A stretch of 64,000 nt of DNA from Leucobacter sp. wl10 (GTDB lineage: Bacteria > Actinomycetota > Actinomycetes > Actinomycetales > Microbacteriaceae): NCBI RefSeq assembly GCF_003569785.1, contig NZ_KZ983987.1, forward strand, positions 417,792 to 481,791. The letters run 5' to 3'. The notes below the pieces were generated by a model that worked only from the letters and a program-made list of their open reading frames with translations, was not told the DNA's origin and searched no databases. A program made the position numbers and the translations under genes. This document shows positions 39,589 through 47,150 of this stretch, one piece after another; position 1 is the stretch's first letter; every line of letters begins with the position of its first letter.

Positions 39589-40502
39589 CACCCGCGCTCG
39601 GCGAGCCGGTGCGGAGCCGGAAGGTCTGCGACGTTGATGCCCACCATCGCCTCGCCAAGCCCGCGCGACGCGTCGGCGATCGCCCGCGGATCGTCGTACC
39701 GCGCCGTTGCGTGCACGATCGCGGCGGCCCGCCTGGCGGGTTCTCCAGATTTGAAGATGCCCGAGCCGACGAACACCCCGTCGGCGCCGAGCTGCATCAT
39801 CATGGCGGCGTCGGCGGGCGTGGCGACGCCGCCGGCCGTGAAGAGCACCACGGGCAGCGATCCGGTGCGCGCGACCTCGACCACGAGGTCGTAGGGGGCC
39901 TGCAGCTCCTTCGCGGCTCCGTAGAGCTCGTCCTCGCCGAGGGCCGCGAGGCGCGCGATCCCGCCGCGGATCGCGCGGATGTGCTTGGTCGCCTCCGAGA
40001 CGTCGCCGGTGCCGGCTTCGCCCTTGGAACGGATCATGGCCGCGCCCTCCGCGATGCGCCGCAGCGCCTCGCCCAGGTTCGTCGCCCCGCACACGAAGGG
40101 CACCGCGAAGCCGCGCTTGTCGATGTGGTTCGCGTAGTCGGCGGGCGAGAGTACCTCGCTCTCGTCGATGTAGTCGACCTCGAGCGCCTCGAGCACCTGC
40201 GCCTCGACGAAGTGGCCGATGCGGGCCTTCGCCATGACGGGGATCGAGACGGCGGCTTTGATGCCGTCGATGAGATCGGGGTCGCTCATGCGGGCGACGC
40301 CGCCCTGCGCGCGGATGTCGGCGGGCACGCGCTCGAGCGCCATGACGGCGACGGCGCCGGCGTCCTCGGCGATGCGGGCCTGGTCGGGGGTGACGACGTC
40401 CATGATGACGCCGCCCTTGAGCATGTCGGCGAGGCCGCGCTTCACGAGCGGAGAGCCGGTGGCGGTGGCGGCAGCGGTGGGTTCGGGTGCGATCTCTGTC
40501 AT
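39585..40502 (-). CDS. pdxS: Pyridoxal 5'-phosphate synthase subunit PdxS
   Basis: Builds PLP from ribose 5-phosphate, glyceraldehyde 3-phosphate and ammonia from PdxT. It is a (beta/alpha)8 protein of about 305 residues. The first catalytic lysine is in [10 protein letters not shown], the Asp in GVIMDVV, and the second lysine in [10 protein letters not shown] Thr/Ala-rich N-terminal extension of about 20 residues precedes the conserved [16 protein letters not shown]. The ATG at 40502 was chosen; an in-frame GTG at 40511 is possible. Divergent from pdxR with about 95 bp between starts. Confidence 0.95.
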   Translation of the reverse strand: MTEIAPEPTAAATATGSPLVKRGLADMLKGGVIMDVVTPDQARIAEDAGAVAVMALERVPADIRAQGGVARMSDPDLIDGIKAAVSIPVMAKARIGHFVEAQVLEALEVDYIDESEVLSPADYANHIDKRGFAVPFVCGATNLGEALRRIAEGAAMIRSKGEAGTGDVSEATKHIRAIRGGIARLAALGEDELYGAAKELQAPYDLVVEVARTGSLPVVLFTAGGVATPADAAMMMQLGADGVFVGSGIFKSGEPARRAAAIVHATARYDDPRAIADASRGLGEAMVGINVADLPAPHRLAERGW

Positions 40503-40536
40503 GGTCTCCACCCTGGCCAGTCCCCATGGTTCATCA

Positions 40537-40570
40537 CAAGATCCATTTTGCGATACTTCAAGTGGACCAA
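40537..40570. promoter_or_regulatory. Candidate PdxR operator pair
   Basis: The sites CAAGATCCATTTT (40537-40549; reverse complement AAAATGGATCTTG) and CAAGTGGACCAA (40559-40570) lie in inverted orientation between pdxS and pdxR. They resemble the AAAGTGG-type PdxR sites I remember from Corynebacterium. Placement in the shared promoter suits control of both genes. Motif match is from memory and is approximate. Confidence 0.45.
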
Positions 40571-40597
40571 TTCACGCCGTGCTGCCAGACTGGGGGC

Positions 40598-42124
40598 GTG
40601 ACCGCGCGCCCCTTCCGAGCCCCCGCCGAGTTCCCGGTGCATCTCGACCGCGCAATGGGCGCTCCGCTCCCCGTGCAGCTCGCGGCCGCGCTGCGAGAGG
40701 TGATCGACTCGGGCGCGCTGCGCCCCGGCGAGGAGGTGCCGGCGACGCGGAGACTCGCGGGCCGGCTGGGGGTGGCCCGCGGCGTCGCCGTCTCCGCATA
40801 CGAGCAGCTGATCGCCGAGGGGTACCTGCGGGCGGAGCGCGGGCGCGGCACCGTGGTGAACCCGGATCTCGCGCCCGGGTCTGCAGCGGAGGGGGGAGCG
40901 CCCGCGGGCGAAGGCGGATCCCGGGCCGGTGCCGCCCCGCGCGCGGCGGCCGGCGGAGACCCTCCCGACCCGGCCGGGCTCGGGGCCGCGGATCCGGCGT
41001 CGCGGCCCCCGCTCGCACCCGGAGCGCCCATCACCGACGCCGCCGAGCGCCCCGCCTGGCGCGCGGCGTGGCGGAGCGCGGCCGCCCGGGCGGATCGGCG
41101 TCCGCCCGCACCGGGCGACCCGCGACTGCGCGCCGAGCTCGCCGAGCACCTCAGGCTCGTGCGCGGCACCGCCCGACCGGCTCGAGACGTGCTCGTCACC
41201 GCCGGAACCCGCGAGGGGCTCGGCCTGCTGCTCACCGCGCTCGGCACCACGCGCGGCAACGACCTGGTCGTGGGGGTCGAGGATCCGGGCTACCCGTCGT
41301 TGCGCGGCGTCGCCGCGCGTCACGGCGCCCGCATCGTCTCCCTGCCCGTCGACGCCGACGGCCTGCGCACCGACCGGCTGCCGTCGGGGGTGCTCGATCT
41401 CGTCATCGTGACGCCGAGCCACCAGTACCCCGTCGGCGGCTCGCTGCCGCTGCCGCGACGGCGGGAGCTGCTCGACTGGGCCCGGCGAACGGGCGTCGTG
41501 GTCGTCGAGGACGACTACGACTCCGAGCTGCGCCACGTCGGCAGCCCGCTGCCCGCCCTTGCCGCGCTCGACGACCCCGTCTCGGGCTCGGTGGTGACGC
41601 TCGGCACGTTCTCGAGCACGGTGACGCCGGCGCTCGCCGCCGGCTTCCTGCTCGCCCCCGAGCAGCTGCGCGCGCTGCTCGAACCGGTGCGGCGAGACCT
41701 CGGCTCGCCCGTGTCGGCCGTGGTGCAGCTCGCGCTGGCCGAGTACCTCGCGAGCGGCGAGCTGCGCCGCACCATCGCGCGGGTCCGCCGCAGGCACGCC
41801 GCGCGACGGGACCTGATCTCGGAGCGCTTCGCGGGCGTCGCCGGAGCGCGGGTGCGGCCGATGAGCGGGGGGCTGCACGCCGTCATCGAGCTCGGCGGAC
41901 CCCCCGGGGCCGCGCGGGAGCGCGAGGCGCAGGCCGTCGCGAGGGCGGCCGCACCCGCGCCGGGCCTCCCGAACGGGCTCGGGGTCGCCGCCCTCGGCGC
42001 GTACTGGCAGCACCACCGACCCGGCCGCACGGCCGGTCTCGTGCTCGGCATGGGCGGTCCGGACGGGGAGGAGTTCGGCGCCGCGATCGAGCGGCTGCGC
42101 GCGATCCTCGCGGAGGGCGAGTAG
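40598..42124 (+). CDS. pdxR: MocR-family regulator PdxR
   Basis: A 508-residue protein. The N-terminus is a GntR winged helix-turn-helix (PLPVQLAAALREVIDSGALRPGEEVPATRRLAGRLGVARGVAVSAYEQL). A Gly/Ala/Pro-rich linker of about 60 residues follows, then a fold-type-I aminotransferase-like domain (LVTAGTREGLGLLL, VGVEDPGYPSLR, VVVEDDYDSELRH). The pocket lysine expected of PLP binding is not obvious: the stretch LGTFSSTVTPALAAGF lacks it. In known PdxR proteins PLP binding switches pdxST. GTG at 40598. Confidence 0.87.
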   Translation: MTARPFRAPAEFPVHLDRAMGAPLPVQLAAALREVIDSGALRPGEEVPATRRLAGRLGVARGVAVSAYEQLIAEGYLRAERGRGTVVNPDLAPGSAAEGGAPAGEGGSRAGAAPRAAAGGDPPDPAGLGAADPASRPPLAPGAPITDAAERPAWRAAWRSAAARADRRPPAPGDPRLRAELAEHLRLVRGTARPARDVLVTAGTREGLGLLLTALGTTRGNDLVVGVEDPGYPSLRGVAARHGARIVSLPVDADGLRTDRLPSGVLDLVIVTPSHQYPVGGSLPLPRRRELLDWARRTGVVVVEDDYDSELRHVGSPLPALAALDDPVSGSVVTLGTFSSTVTPALAAGFLLAPEQLRALLEPVRRDLGSPVSAVVQLALAEYLASGELRRTIARVRRRHAARRDLISERFAGVAGARVRPMSGGLHAVIELGGPPGAAREREAQAVARAAAPAPGLPNGLGVAALGAYWQHHRPGRTAGLVLGMGGPDGEEFGAAIERLRAILAEGE

Positions 42125-42140
42125 GGATGGCGCGGCCGGC

Positions 42141-42530
42141 TCAGCGCGCGGCCCGGCCCAGGCGCTCCAGGAGGACCTCGCGCAGCACGACCGCGTGGCT
42201 CACCCGCTTGTCCTTCGCGCCGTAGAGCAGGGTGAGCGGGGAGTGCTCGCGGGCCAGCCCGACCAGGCGGTCGAGGGCCTCGGCGGCCGGGCCGGAGGCC
42301 AGCTCCTCGCGGTAGTCGGCGGCGAACGCGTCGAAGCGCTCGGGGTCGTGCGCCCGGGGGTCGGCGTGCAAGGCCCTGCGCAGACCGCTGCTCGGCGCCA
42401 CCTCCCTGTCCCAGAGGTCGAGCCCGGCCCGTTCCTTCGACACGCCCCGGGGCCAGAGCCGATCCACCAGCACCCGGAAGCCGTCGCCGGGCTCCGCCGG
42501 CTCGTACACGCGCTTGACCCTGACCTCCAC
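42141..42530 (-). CDS. DUF488 protein
   Basis: A 129-residue protein with the VKRVYEP, FRVLVDRLWPRGVSKE and LTLLYGAKDKRVSHAVVL motifs of DUF488 (YeaO-like). Function is unknown. The start is GTG at 42530; the frame is open upstream of it, but without conserved sequence. It is convergent with pdxR and divergent from the DtxR-type regulator. Confidence 0.82.
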   Translation of the reverse strand: MEVRVKRVYEPAEPGDGFRVLVDRLWPRGVSKERAGLDLWDREVAPSSGLRRALHADPRAHDPERFDAFAADYREELASGPAAEALDRLVGLAREHSPLTLLYGAKDKRVSHAVVLREVLLERLGRAAR

Positions 42531-42591
42531 GCCTCCAGTGTCTCTCCGCGCGGCCCGGAGCGCCAGCGCTCCGTCGGGGGAACGGAGGCGG

Positions 42592-42597
42592 TACCCT
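42592..42597 (+). promoter_or_regulatory. Leaderless -10 box of the DtxR-type regulator
   Basis: TACCCT ends 6 nt before the GTG at 42604. Confidence 0.45.
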
Positions 42598-42603
42598 AGC
42601 GGG

Positions 42604-43296
42604 GTGAGCGTTGACGATATCTCGCCGGGCATGCAGAACTACCTCAAGGTGATCTGGGGGCTGCAGGAGTGGTCGGACGAGCCCGTGTCGAACTCGGCCA
42701 TTGCGGAGGCGGCGGGAGTGCGCCTCTCGACCGTGTCCGATGCGCTGCGCAAGCTCTCCGAACTCGACCTGATCGGCCACGCCCGCTACGGCAGCGTCAC
42801 GCTCACCGAGCTGGGGCGTCAGCACGCCGTCTCCATGACCCGCCGCCATCGTCTGCTCGAGACCTTTCTCGTGCAGCGGCTCGACTACGAGTGGGACGAG
42901 GTGCACGAGGAGGCCGACCGACTCGAGCACGCCGTCTCGGACGAGCTCATCAACCGCGTGGACCGGGTGCTCGGCTACCCGAGCCGGGACCCCCACGGCG
43001 ACCCGATCCCGAGCGCCGACGGCCGGGTGCACCGGCCCGAAGCCGTGATCCTCGCGGAGGCGCCGGCGCCGTGCCGGGTGCGCGTGGAGCGCATCTCGGA
43101 CGCCGACAACGAGATGCTGCAGTACTTCGCGAGCCGCGGCCTCGTCGTCGACGCCGAGCTCGACGTGCTGCCCGGCGACCCCTACTCCGAAACCGTGACC
43201 GTGCGCGTGGAGGACTCGGAGCCTCCCGTCAGCCTCGGGCCGGCCGCGTCGTCTTCGGTGTGGGTGGCGCTGGAGCCGGGCCCTTCGCGAACTTGA
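42604..43296 (+). CDS. DtxR/MntR-family metal-dependent repressor
   Basis: A 230-residue three-domain regulator: winged HTH (YLKVIWGLQEWSDEPVSNSAIAEAAGVRLSTVSDALRKL), metal-binding dimerisation domain (MTRRHRLLETFLVQRLDYEWDEVHEEADRLEHAVSDELINRVD) and an SH3-like FeoA domain at the end. HRLLE, the E...H stretch and the conserved DE supply the metal ligands. It may be an Mn- or Fe-responsive repressor. No metal transporter gene is adjacent to reveal the target. Its last 68 bp overlap the end of the convergent SMR gene. Confidence 0.87.
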   Translation: MSVDDISPGMQNYLKVIWGLQEWSDEPVSNSAIAEAAGVRLSTVSDALRKLSELDLIGHARYGSVTLTELGRQHAVSMTRRHRLLETFLVQRLDYEWDEVHEEADRLEHAVSDELINRVDRVLGYPSRDPHGDPIPSADGRVHRPEAVILAEAPAPCRVRVERISDADNEMLQYFASRGLVVDAELDVLPGDPYSETVTVRVEDSEPPVSLGPAASSSVWVALEPGPSRT

Positions 43297-43636
43297 GGCC
43301 GATCACGCAGCCGACGATGCCCGCGAGGAACAGCAGCTTCAGGGGCGAGGGATCCTCGCGCCCCATGAGCATCGACGCGCCCACGGTGAGCGCCGCGCCC
43401 AGCCCCGTCCAGACGGCGTAGGCGACGCTGACCGGGATCCCGACCATCGCGTAGCCCAGGCCCACCATGCTCAGCGCGACGGCGACGCAGAACACGACCG
43501 TCGGAGGCAGCACGGTGAAGCCGCGCGACTCGTCGAGCGCGACCGCCCAGACGGCCTCGAGTGCGGCGCTCGCGAGCAGCACGAGCCATTGCGCGGTCGT
43601 CGCGGTCTTCGGTCGCTTCCCGGCGTCCTCCGCCAT
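43229..43636 (-). CDS. gdx2: SMR-family guanidinium exporter subunit (second of pair)
   Basis: A 135-residue four-helix transporter. The functional glutamate lies in SAALEAVWAVALDESRGF, and VSVAYAVWTGLGAALTVGASMLMG is the SMR motif. The N-terminal 15 residues are polar. The C-terminal tail of about 20 residues (PAPAPPTPKTTRPARG) is longer than usual, and its coding overlaps the DtxR gene by 68 bp. It starts 1 bp after the previous SMR gene ends. The pair probably forms a heterodimer of opposite orientation, under the riboswitch upstream of the first gene. Confidence 0.88.
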   Translation of the reverse strand: MAEDAGKRPKTATTAQWLVLLASAALEAVWAVALDESRGFTVLPPTVVFCVAVALSMVGLGYAMVGIPVSVAYAVWTGLGAALTVGASMLMGREDPSPLKLLFLAGIVGCVIGLKFAKGPAPAPPTPKTTRPARG

Positions 43637-43637
43637 C

Positions 43638-43958
43638 TCAACTCACCGCCTTGAGGCCGACGACGCAGCCGATCAGCCCGATCAGCAGCGCGACGCGCAG
43701 CACCGTGGCGCGGTCCTTGCGCGTGATCATCGCCCACGCCGCGGTGAGCACGGCCCCGATCCCGACCCACACCGCGTACGCGGTACCGACCGGGATCTCC
43801 TCCAAGGCGAAGGAGAGGCCCGCCATGCTCGCCACGAGCGAGACGACGAACAGGGCGCTGGGCCGGAACCGGCGGAGGCCCTTCGAGGCGTCGAGCGCGG
43901 TGGCCCACACCGCCTCGAGCATTCCGCTCAGCACGAGCACGATCCACGCGAGCGACAC
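43638..43958 (-). CDS. gdx1: SMR-family guanidinium exporter subunit Gdx/SugE (first of pair)
   Basis: A 106-residue four-helix membrane protein, the normal SMR length. The essential glutamate is in LSGMLEAVWATALDASKGL, and GTAYAVWVGIGAV and LIGLIGCVVGLKAVS match Gdx closely. Gdx proteins export guanidinium by proton exchange. The gene begins with GTG at 43958, with GGAGAG at 43972-43967. A guanidine-III aptamer abuts that site. Confidence 0.92.
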   Translation of the reverse strand: MSLAWIVLVLSGMLEAVWATALDASKGLRRFRPSALFVVSLVASMAGLSFALEEIPVGTAYAVWVGIGAVLTAAWAMITRKDRATVLRVALLIGLIGCVVGLKAVS

Positions 43959-43972
43959 GGCACCATCTCTCC

Positions 43973-44010
43973 GGCAGTCGTCAGCGTGCGGGTACTGCTC
44001 CCTCGTCCGC
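43973..44010 (-). ncRNA. Guanidine-III (ykkC-III) riboswitch
   Basis: Read on the minus strand: GCGGACGAGG (44010-44001), then GAGCAGTACCCGC, ACGCTGACGAC and TGCC. The conserved GGACGAGG, GUACCCG and GACGAC elements of the class are present. Helix GCAGU (43998-43994) pairs with ACUGC (43978-43974). The 5' GCGG (44010-44007) can pair with CCGC (43991-43988) as the pseudoknot. Compared with the Thermobifida fusca aptamer as I remember it, both helices change with compensation. The aptamer ends where the ribosome binding site begins, so it should control translation of the exporter pair. Confidence 0.85.
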
Positions 44011-44147
44011 ACCCCTGCTTGCGGGGTCGGTCTCCAGTCTCGCACATCTTCGCCGCACCCGCCCCGACCGGCCGATTCGGGCTCTCGCGGCGGTCCGTCA
44101 TGCGCGATAATGGTGGGAATGGTGCGAGGCGCCGGGTGAGGAGAGCG

Positions 44148-44801
44148 GTGTTCGGCTGGTCGAAGAAACGCAAGCGCGGCGGCGCTCGCACACAGCGCCG
44201 TCTGCCCAGGCGCGTGCTGGCCCCGGTCGAGGAGATCGTGGAGCAGGGCCTGCTCGTGGCCGACGTCGCCGTGCGCATGACCGTGAAGAACGCCATCATT
44301 ATGAACGCCCTCAAGCGGCACGTGGACTACAACGAAGCGCAGATCATCGAGATGGTGCGCGCGGCGACGGAGGACCTGGCTCGGGAGCGGGAGCGGGACG
44401 CGGGACACATCTCGCGCATGCGGGAGGAGATCCGCAGCACCGGTCGCAGCTCGTGGAGCGAGTCGGACTACGGCAACGACGACAACCGCACGCTGCGCCA
44501 CCGGCAGGAGGTGTACGAACGCGTGGCCGAGGAACTGCGGGCCCGGGCCGGCGACGACGGCTACCTGCGCGACACCGGGGAGCGCGCGCGGAGCATGGCC
44601 TGGCACGAGATCGGCGACTCGCTCAAGGAGCGCGCGTCGCACCCCTACTACAGCGGCGGCGACAGCGACGAGTACCGCAGCGCGCGCGAGGGTCGCATCC
44701 AGCAGCTCATCGAGAAGGACCTGACCGAGCTCATCCGGCAGCAGGGCGGCGGGCCCGGCAAGACGCGCAAGACGAGGCGCAAGGACCGCGGGAGCGCCTG
44801 A
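44148..44801 (+). CDS. Basic helical actinobacterial protein, unknown function
   Basis: A 217-residue protein with a highly basic N-terminus (MFGWSKKRKRGGARTQRRL) and C-terminus (GKTRKTRRKDRGSA). Between them is helical charged sequence (TVKNAIIMNAL, YNEAQIIEMVRAATEDLARERERDAGHISRMREEI). No catalytic motif is visible. Homologues are sometimes annotated as asparagine synthase without support. GTG at 44148 with a GTGAGGAGAG site; a 6-codon reading frame starting at 44119 ends just before it. GATAAT at 44106-44111 is the likely -10. Confidence 0.72.
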   Translation: MFGWSKKRKRGGARTQRRLPRRVLAPVEEIVEQGLLVADVAVRMTVKNAIIMNALKRHVDYNEAQIIEMVRAATEDLARERERDAGHISRMREEIRSTGRSSWSESDYGNDDNRTLRHRQEVYERVAEELRARAGDDGYLRDTGERARSMAWHEIGDSLKERASHPYYSGGDSDEYRSAREGRIQQLIEKDLTELIRQQGGGPGKTRKTRRKDRGSA

Positions 44802-44809
44802 GCCGGGGG

Positions 44810-45136
44810 CTACTCGCGCTCGAGCAGCTCCGGATGGCGGGCGAGATACCCCTCGATGAACCAGCAGGAGGCGTTGACGCGCCGCTCGCCGATCGCGTCT
44901 CCCGTGAGAGCCCGCCGCGCGAGCAGGCCCGAGAGCCCCGTGCCGCGCAGCTCGGGCAGCACCAGCGTGTGATCGAAGTCGATGACCTCGTCGCCCAGCA
45001 GCGAGTAGTGGGCCTCGCCGACCAGCCGGTCCTCGTCCGCCGTGCGCCGGTAGACGGCGTAGCGGTGCTGCTCGGGCTCGTGCACGATGCGGAGGTCGTC
45101 GGCGGCGGCTTGATCTTCATCCAGGTATCTCGACAT
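44810..45136 (-). CDS. Small GNAT-fold acetyltransferase (YjdJ-like)
   Basis: A 108-residue protein with RYAVYRRTADEDRLVGEAHY and FDHTLVLPELRGTGLSGLLARRAL. The latter corresponds to the acetyl-CoA-binding motif RGTGLSGLL of compact GNAT proteins of the YjdJ type. Late CWFIEGYLARHPEL matches the C-terminal motif (often C..v..yl..hpe). Its substrate is unknown. ATG at 45136. It is convergent with the preceding gene and divergent from the SAH-hydrolase-like gene. Confidence 0.82.
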   Translation of the reverse strand: MSRYLDEDQAAADDLRIVHEPEQHRYAVYRRTADEDRLVGEAHYSLLGDEVIDFDHTLVLPELRGTGLSGLLARRALTGDAIGERRVNASCWFIEGYLARHPELLERE

Positions 45137-45269
45137 GGCGTCAGCCTAGACCGGAGGACCGCACGGAGGGAGAGGGTTGCGTCGAAACCGCGCCGCGGGC
45201 ACCGGCGCGGGACGAGCTCGATCCCGGTGCGTCGCACATCGTCGCCCCCGTGTGCGCCGCGCGCTCCGA

Positions 45270-45275
45270 TATCCT
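45270..45275 (+). promoter_or_regulatory. Leaderless -10 box of the SAH-hydrolase-like gene
   Basis: TATCCT ends 6 nt before the ATG at 45282. Confidence 0.5.
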
Positions 45276-45281
45276 CGGAGC

Positions 45282-46919
45282 ATGCAGGGCCACGACAGCG
45301 AGCGACCCGCTCCCGACCTCGTGGTCGAGCGCATGATCCGGGCGGCGGCCCGGGCCGGGAATCGCCTGATCGCCGGCGGCGTCGCCCGGATCGATGTGAC
45401 GAGCGAGGCGGTGGGCGGACGGCTTCGCGACGCGCTCGCGCGCATGGGGGCGCGCTTCGAGGACAGCGTCGGCCGGCCCGCCGGGTTCGTGTTCGTGGAT
45501 GCCGCAGCCGGGTGCACGCCTCTCGCGGGGCCCGCGCGGCCCGCGGATCCGGCGTCTCCGCTCGGCGCGGTGGTCGTCGGGTGCGACGGCGGCGTGCGGT
45601 CGCCGCGGGCCGAAGACGCGGAGGCGCGGATCGCCTGGGCGGCCCGGGGCATGCGCGCGACGGCGGCGCTGGCCGGGTCGCTCGCCGCCTCGCTGAGCCC
45701 GGCCCGCGCCGAGCCGCCCCGCCTCGCGGTGAGCCTGGTGCTCGAGCCCAAGACGGCGGCGTTCTCGCTCGCCCTCGCCGACGCGGGCTGCGAGGTCGCC
45801 GTGTTCAGCGCCGCCTCCGAGACCGACCCGGAGGTCGCGGCGGCGCTCGCCGCGACCGGCCGCGTGCGCGTCTTCGCTCCGACCGCCGGAGGCGCGGGAG
45901 GGATCCCGGAGCGCATCGACGCCGAGAACGCCGCGGCGACGCTCGACTGGGGTCCGGACTACCTCGTCGACGACGGTGCGCACCTCATCCGTCTCGCCCA
46001 CACCGGGCGGACCGCGGCGCTCGGGCGCCTGCGCGGCGCGGCGGAGGAGACGACGAGCGGGGTGCGCCCCCTGCGCGAGATGGCGGCGGCGGGCGAGCTG
46101 CGCATCCCGGTGATCGCGGTGAACGACGCGCGCACCAAGACCGGCTTCGACAACCTCGTCGGCACCGGGCAGTCGTGCGTGCTGGCGGTGACGGACCTGC
46201 TCGACGCCGCGGGCTGGGGCGCGCCGGGGGCCGTCGGCGCGGGGTATCGCGGTGCCGCGGGGACCCGCTGGGTCGTGATCGGCTACGGGCCCGTCGGGGT
46301 GGGGACCGCGCGCTTCGCGGCCGCGCTCGGCGCCCTGGTGACGGTCGTCGAGCGGGATCCCGTGCGGGCGCTCGCGGCGGTGCACGACGGCTTCGAGGCT
46401 CGAGAGGCGAAGGAGGCGCTCCCCGCCGCCGATGTCGTGGTGAGCGCGACCGGCGTCTGGCACACGCTCGACGCGGCCGGATTCGCGCTGCTGCGGCCCG
46501 GCGCCGCCGTCGCCGTCGCCGGGGGCATCGACGACGAGCTGGCGCTCGACGAGCTGCGCGCCGCGGGATGGCGGCGCGTTCCGGCGGCGCCGGGAACGGA
46601 GGAGTGGGTCGCGCCGGGAGCGGCGCGCGGGCCGATCGTGCTCGCGGGCGGCGGGGGCGTCAACTACACGGCGGCCGAGGGCAACCCGATCGAGGTGATG
46701 GACCTGTCGTTCGCCACGCAGCTCGCGGCGCTCGTGCGCCTCGCGCGCGACGACCTGCCGGCCGGAGTGCACGCCCTGCCGGCCGAGGACGAGCACCTGG
46801 TCGCGCGTGCGGCGCTCGCGGCCCGCGCGGCGGCCGCGGATCCCGCGCGCGCCGCGGCCCGCCCGGGCGGCGCGGCGCAGCCCTGGACGGTGCACCGCTA
46901 CCGCGCCCCCGGCGCCTGA
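45282..46919 (+). CDS. Divergent S-adenosylhomocysteine hydrolase-like protein
   Basis: A 545-residue protein related to SAH hydrolase. It keeps the NAD-fold GYGPVGVGTARFAAALGALVTVVERDP, the Lys286/Asp290 pair in NDARTKTGFDN and the glutamate in RGAAEETTSGV. It loses others: the helix normally reading HMTVETAV is LEPKTAAF, and the C-terminal GHPS is GNPI (Asn468). These lie in the adenosine/homocysteine site, so the substrate may differ. The NAD site looks intact. It is followed, after a repeat-bearing 231-bp gap, by an amidohydrolase of the SAH/MTA-deaminase superfamily. A canonical SAH hydrolase is presumably elsewhere. Confidence 0.78.
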   Translation: MQGHDSERPAPDLVVERMIRAAARAGNRLIAGGVARIDVTSEAVGGRLRDALARMGARFEDSVGRPAGFVFVDAAAGCTPLAGPARPADPASPLGAVVVGCDGGVRSPRAEDAEARIAWAARGMRATAALAGSLAASLSPARAEPPRLAVSLVLEPKTAAFSLALADAGCEVAVFSAASETDPEVAAALAATGRVRVFAPTAGGAGGIPERIDAENAAATLDWGPDYLVDDGAHLIRLAHTGRTAALGRLRGAAEETTSGVRPLREMAAAGELRIPVIAVNDARTKTGFDNLVGTGQSCVLAVTDLLDAAGWGAPGAVGAGYRGAAGTRWVVIGYGPVGVGTARFAAALGALVTVVERDPVRALAAVHDGFEAREAKEALPAADVVVSATGVWHTLDAAGFALLRPGAAVAVAGGIDDELALDELRAAGWRRVPAAPGTEEWVAPGAARGPIVLAGGGGVNYTAAEGNPIEVMDLSFATQLAALVRLARDDLPAGVHALPAEDEHLVARAALAARAAAADPARAAARPGGAAQPWTVHRYRAPGA

Positions 46920-46995
46920 CGCCGCTCGCAGGCACCCGCACCCGACGCCGGGCTCGACCGGCGGCACCCGAACACCCCGCTACCGCCGCCGCGCC

Positions 46996-47060
46996 CGATC
47001 CGTGTGCGCCTTTCGGCGGCTCGCCTCGTCGGGAAGCGTCCGAAAGGCGCACACGGATCG
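46996..47060. repeat. REP-like palindrome, copy B
   Basis: Perfect 21-bp inverted repeat: arms 46996-47016 and 47040-47060, core ATCCGTGTGCGCCTTTCGG / CCGAAAGGCGCACACGGAT, shared with 34693-34753. It lies between two plus-strand genes. GGCCCGGCGGGG units follow it directly. Confidence 0.85.
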
Positions 47061-47138
47061 GGGTGGCCCGGCGGGGGCGGCCCGGCGGGGGCAGCGCGGC
47101 GGGGTGGCCCGGGTGCACGGTGGCGCGGGACGGAACCC

Positions 47139-47144
47139 TAGAAT
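47139..47144 (+). promoter_or_regulatory. Leaderless -10 box of the amidohydrolase gene
   Basis: TAGAAT ends 6 nt before the GTG at 47151. Confidence 0.5.
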
Positions 47145-47150
47145 CGACGG

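Noticed and set aside
34699..39894. A 1731-residue open frame on the plus strand
   Set aside because: It crosses several real genes in other frames and has no motif of its own.
44119..44139. Six-codon reading frame before the basic helical protein
   Set aside because: It could be a leader peptide behind GATAAT, but six codons with no special composition do not support a functional claim.
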